Source: Oscillospiraceae bacterium
GTDB lineage: Bacteria; Bacillota; Clostridia; Oscillospirales; Ruminococcaceae
Direction: 5' to 3'
Length of the DNA stretch: 43,629 nucleotides
NCBI GenBank assembly: GCA_022766785.1
Contig: JALEOL010000073.1
Span: 1-43,629 of the forward strand
The notes under the pieces were generated by a model. It saw only the letters and a program-made list of their open reading frames with translations. It did no database searches and had not been told where the DNA came from. A program made the translations under genes and the position numbers. Position 1 is the first letter of the stretch, and every line of letters starts with the position of its first letter. Shown here one piece after another: positions 40,891 to 43,629 of the stretch.

Positions 40891-42153
40891 ATGGATTACG
40901 GAGAGATATACATGTGCATAGACCTGAAAAGCTTCTTCGCCTCGGCGGAGTGCGCTGACATGGGGCTTGACCCGTTCACCACGAACCTGGTGGTGGCGGA
41001 TCCGTCCAGGGGCAGGGGAGCTATCTGCCTGGCGATAACGCCTGCGATGAAGGCGCTCGGGATACGCAACCGGTGCAGGGTGTTCGAGATACCCGACGGG
41101 GTGGAGTACATCACCGCCCTGCCCCGTATGAAGCGCTATATGGAGGTTTCCGCTCAGATATACGGCGTTTATCTGCGGTATATCAGCCCGGAGGATATCC
41201 ATGTGTATTCCATTGACGAGTGCTTCATTTACGCCACGCCATATTTAAATATGTACGGAATGCACCCGAAGCAGCTCGCCCAGACGCTCATGCAGGCGGT
41301 ATTTGAGGAAACTCACATCACCGCCACCGCCGGGGTGGGCACTAACCTTTTCCTTGCGAAGATAGCGCTGGACATCACCGCGAAGCATGTCCCGGATCAC
41401 ATAGGCTGGCTGGACGAGAATTCGTTCCGCAAGCGGCTGTGGCACCACCGACCGATCACCGACTTCTGGAACATCGGCGCAGGCACGGCGCGGCGGTTAG
41501 AGAAATACGGCGTGTACGATCTCGCCGGGGTCGCGCAGATGGACGAGGCGGTGCTGTTTAAGGAATTAGGCGTGAACGCACGGTTCCTGATAGACCACGC
41601 CAACGGGCGCGAGCCGTGCACTATCGCGGATATCCACGCATATGAGTCCAAAAGCCATTCGCTTTCCAGCGGTCAGATACTGTTTGAGGATTACGGCTAC
41701 GACGACGCACTGCTGGTAATGAAAGAAATGACGGACACTCTTGCGCTTGAACTGGTGGAAAAGCGGCTGGCGGCGGAGACGGTCTCCCTGATGATAGGCT
41801 ATTCCAAGGACTGCCACCTGCCCACCGGCGGCACAAGGCGGCTCGTGACCTGCACCGGGTCTCACCGGAAGCTGGCGGAGCGGCTGGAGCAGCTTTACCG
41901 CGAGACCACCAAAAAGAATATGCCGATACGCAGCATAAATATAGGCTTCGGGGGGCTTACCTCCGAGGAAAACAGCGGCTTTGACCTGTTCATGGATCCT
42001 GCCCGGGAGGAAAAGGAGAAAAATATGCAGCACGCGATACTTGACATAAAGCAGCGCTTCGGAAAGAACGCGCTCATAAAGGCGATGAGCTTACAGAGCA
42101 AGGCGACGGGGATACGCCGTAACAACATGGTCGGCGGACATAACGGGGGCTGA
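40891..42153 (+). CDS. Y-family DNA polymerase, UvrX/ImuB-like
   Basis: 420 residues from ATG 40891 (GAAAGGAGCGCCGGT upstream). MCIDLKSFFASAEC (about 8-21) gives the first catalytic Asp and steric gate region, and VYSIDECFIYA (about 105-115) the second Asp and Glu. Thumb and little-finger parts follow, with FWNIGAGTARRLEKYG (helix-hairpin-helix, about 193). The protein is closer to B. subtilis UvrX/YqjW than to DinB. It copies damaged DNA. YolD-like gene follows five bases after the stop, the typical pairing. Confidence 0.92.
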   Translation: MDYGEIYMCIDLKSFFASAECADMGLDPFTTNLVVADPSRGRGAICLAITPAMKALGIRNRCRVFEIPDGVEYITALPRMKRYMEVSAQIYGVYLRYISPEDIHVYSIDECFIYATPYLNMYGMHPKQLAQTLMQAVFEETHITATAGVGTNLFLAKIALDITAKHVPDHIGWLDENSFRKRLWHHRPITDFWNIGAGTARRLEKYGVYDLAGVAQMDEAVLFKELGVNARFLIDHANGREPCTIADIHAYESKSHSLSSGQILFEDYGYDDALLVMKEMTDTLALELVEKRLAAETVSLMIGYSKDCHLPTGGTRRLVTCTGSHRKLAERLEQLYRETTKKNMPIRSINIGFGGLTSEENSGFDLFMDPAREEKEKNMQHAILDIKQRFGKNALIKAMSLQSKATGIRRNNMVGGHNGG

Positions 42154-42157
42154 CAGC

Positions 42158-42502
42158 ATGAAAGAGATCACCAGAGCGGAGCGTGCGCGGCAGTTCATGC
42201 CGTTTGCCTCGCTGCGCGGATACTACGATTTTATACGGGAGCAGGAGAGGGTAAAAGAGCCGCGCCGGGAGCTTTCAGAAGACCAGGCGGAGGAGCTTTC
42301 CGCGCGGCTTTCGGGGTTTTCCCGGGGGGATATCGTCAGGGTGAAGCATTACGTTGCCGACCATTACGAGGTCACGGAGGGCGTGCTCACCGAGTTTGAC
42401 GAGGTATTCCGCCGCATGACGATAGTTTGCACCCGGGTGAGGTTCGACGATATCGTTTCGGCTGAGCTGCTCTCTCACCGGAGTGATATATCGGGCATAT
42501 AA
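42158..42502 (+). CDS. YolD-like protein
   Basis: 114 residues. RAERARQFMPFASLRGYYDFI (near residue 6) is the defining YolD motif (PF08863), and the C-terminal half is beta-rich (GDIVRVKHYVADHYEVTEG). YolD proteins are encoded directly after UvrX-type polymerases and are thought to act as UmuD-like accessory partners. The gene shares the transcript with the polymerase. Confidence 0.9.
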   Translation: MKEITRAERARQFMPFASLRGYYDFIREQERVKEPRRELSEDQAEELSARLSGFSRGDIVRVKHYVADHYEVTEGVLTEFDEVFRRMTIVCTRVRFDDIVSAELLSHRSDISGI

Positions 42503-42551
42503 ACTTTGTATACAATTACAAAGATTTTTGCTGAAAAATGCAAAATTCGTC

Positions 42552-42580
42552 TTGACTTATTGCAGAATATCGGGTATAAT
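42552..42580 (+). promoter_or_regulatory. Promoter of the PEP carboxykinase gene
   Basis: TTGACT (42552-42557), 17-base spacer, TATAAT (42575-42580); AGAAGGAGATAAC precedes the ATG at 42665. Confidence 0.85.
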
Positions 42581-42664
42581 GTTATTTGTGGAGAAAGTGG
42601 TTGTGGCAGGAAATGCTGCTTCGCTTCTCGTTATTTCAAAAAATGATAGAAGGAGATAACTATT

Positions 42665-43629
42665 ATGGCAAGAAATCCCGGTGTATTAACCAAGAACCCC
42701 AACGTTATCAAGTGGGTAGATGAAATGGTCAAGCTGACCAAGCCCGAATCTGTTATTTGGATCGACGGCTCCAAGGAGCAGCTTGACGAGCTGACTGACG
42801 AGGTTTGCGCTCTTCCCGAGGGCAACAGGGACAAGATGTACAGACTGAACCAGGACAAGCTCCCCGGCTGCCTTTATCACAGAACTCTCCCCAACGACGT
42901 TGCACGTGTTGAGGACAGGACATTCATCTGCACTCCCACCAAGGAAGAAGCAGGCCCCACCAACAACTGGTGCGATCCCAAGGAGATGTACGCAAAGCTC
43001 TCCAAGCTGTATGACGGCGTAATGAAGGGCAGAACAATGTACGTTATCCCCTACTCCATGGGTCCTATCGGCTCTCCTCTCGCTAAGGTAGGCGTTGAGC
43101 TGACCGACTCTATCTACGTTGTTCTCAACATGAACATCATGACCCGTATGGGCGCTGACGCTTTCAAGAACCTCGGCGACACCTCCAACGACTTCGTTCG
43201 CGGTCTGCACAGCAAGGCTGACGTTGACCCCGAGAACAGATACATCGTTCAGTTCCCGCAGGACAACACTATCTGGTCTATCAACTCCGCTTACGGCGGA
43301 AACGTTCTTCTCGGCAAGAAGTGCTTCGCTCTGCGTATCGCTTCCTATCAGGGCAAGAACGAGGGCTGGATGGCTGAGCACATGCTGATCCTCGGCGTTA
43401 AGAAGCCCGACGGCGAGATGAGATATATCACCGCTGCATTCCCCTCCGCTTGCGGCAAGACCTACCTCGCTATGCTCATTCCTCCGGCAGTTTACTAGGA
43501 GCAGGGCTATGACGTCTACCCCGTTGGCGACGATATCGCATGGATGAAGCCCGGCAAGGACGGCAGACTCGACGCTATCAACCCTGAGAACGGCTTCTTC
43601 GGCGTAGCTCCCGGCACCAACGCTAAGTC
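42665..43629 (+). pseudogene. pckG: GTP-type PEP carboxykinase with in-frame TAG (3' end outside window)
   Basis: The frame starts [20 protein letters not shown] and has the GTP-PEPCK blocks [32 protein letters not shown] (P-loop, about 259-266) and, past the stop, [20 protein letters not shown] and [13 protein letters not shown]. Codon 278 (43496-43498) is TAG, in frame with matching sequence on both sides. Residue 267, after GKT, is Tyr where the family has Asn (GKTN). Codon use is that of a highly expressed gene. The enzyme converts oxaloacetate to PEP. Either a real nonsense mutation, a sequencing error, or read-through. Confidence 0.85.

Overview
The window is a low-GC-to-mid-GC Firmicute chromosome segment, most like Ruminococcus/Oscillospiraceae (inference from AGGAGG-type ribosome binding sites, sigma-A promoters, GH2/GH29 sugar genes, AzlCD, YolD/UvrX and GTP-type PEP carboxykinase). 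Positions 1 to about 28562 are most of a transposable (Mu-type) prophage read leftwards; the rest is host DNA.

Prophage layout, in order of expression (right to left): a LexA/CI-like repressor (plus strand) faces a Ner-like regulator across a control region with two near-consensus promoters and six TGGATT boxes. The early operon then carries small genes, a sigma-region-2-like protein, the DDE transposase MuA, its ATPase partner MuB, membrane and HD-domain genes, a replication-initiation/helicase-loader pair, GemA, and a Mor-family activator followed by a terminator. A middle promoter with tandem boxes (17279-17332) drives Mu gp25/gp26/gp27-like genes and a NusG paralogue. After a structured leader (15396-15528) comes a siphovirus-type head/tail operon: terminase, portal, MuF-type minor head protein with an apparent toxin tail and immunity gene, DNA methylase, scaffold, capsid, connectors, tail tube, tail chaperones and a tape measure gene that leaves the window at its left edge. 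Lysis, fibre and right-end sequences lie outside.

The most unusual contents are RNA and small-scale elements inside this prophage: two twister-type self-cleaving ribozymes, each preceded by a GC hairpin, inside the early operon (20325-20401, 21874-21956); a roughly 69-nt structured RNA with its own perfect promoter and terminator, antisense to the transposase leader (25641-25744); a moron with a consensus promoter inside the tail operon; a methylase gene containing an (AT)10 tract behind a duplicated N-terminus; and a 159-bp duplication holding a tiny ORF.

Host part: the prophage end abuts an alpha/beta-hydrolase gene that has lost its start, so the phage probably inserted in that gene. Then follow a membrane protein, a CPBP-protease/serine-hydrolase fusion, an AraC regulator divergent from lacZ with a decayed alpha-L-fucosidase between them, a sodium/proline-type symporter, azlCD, an unpaired MazF, a UvrX-like polymerase with YolD, and a PEP carboxykinase gene broken by an in-frame TAG. 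Two families of palindromic MITE-like repeats are scattered through the host side.
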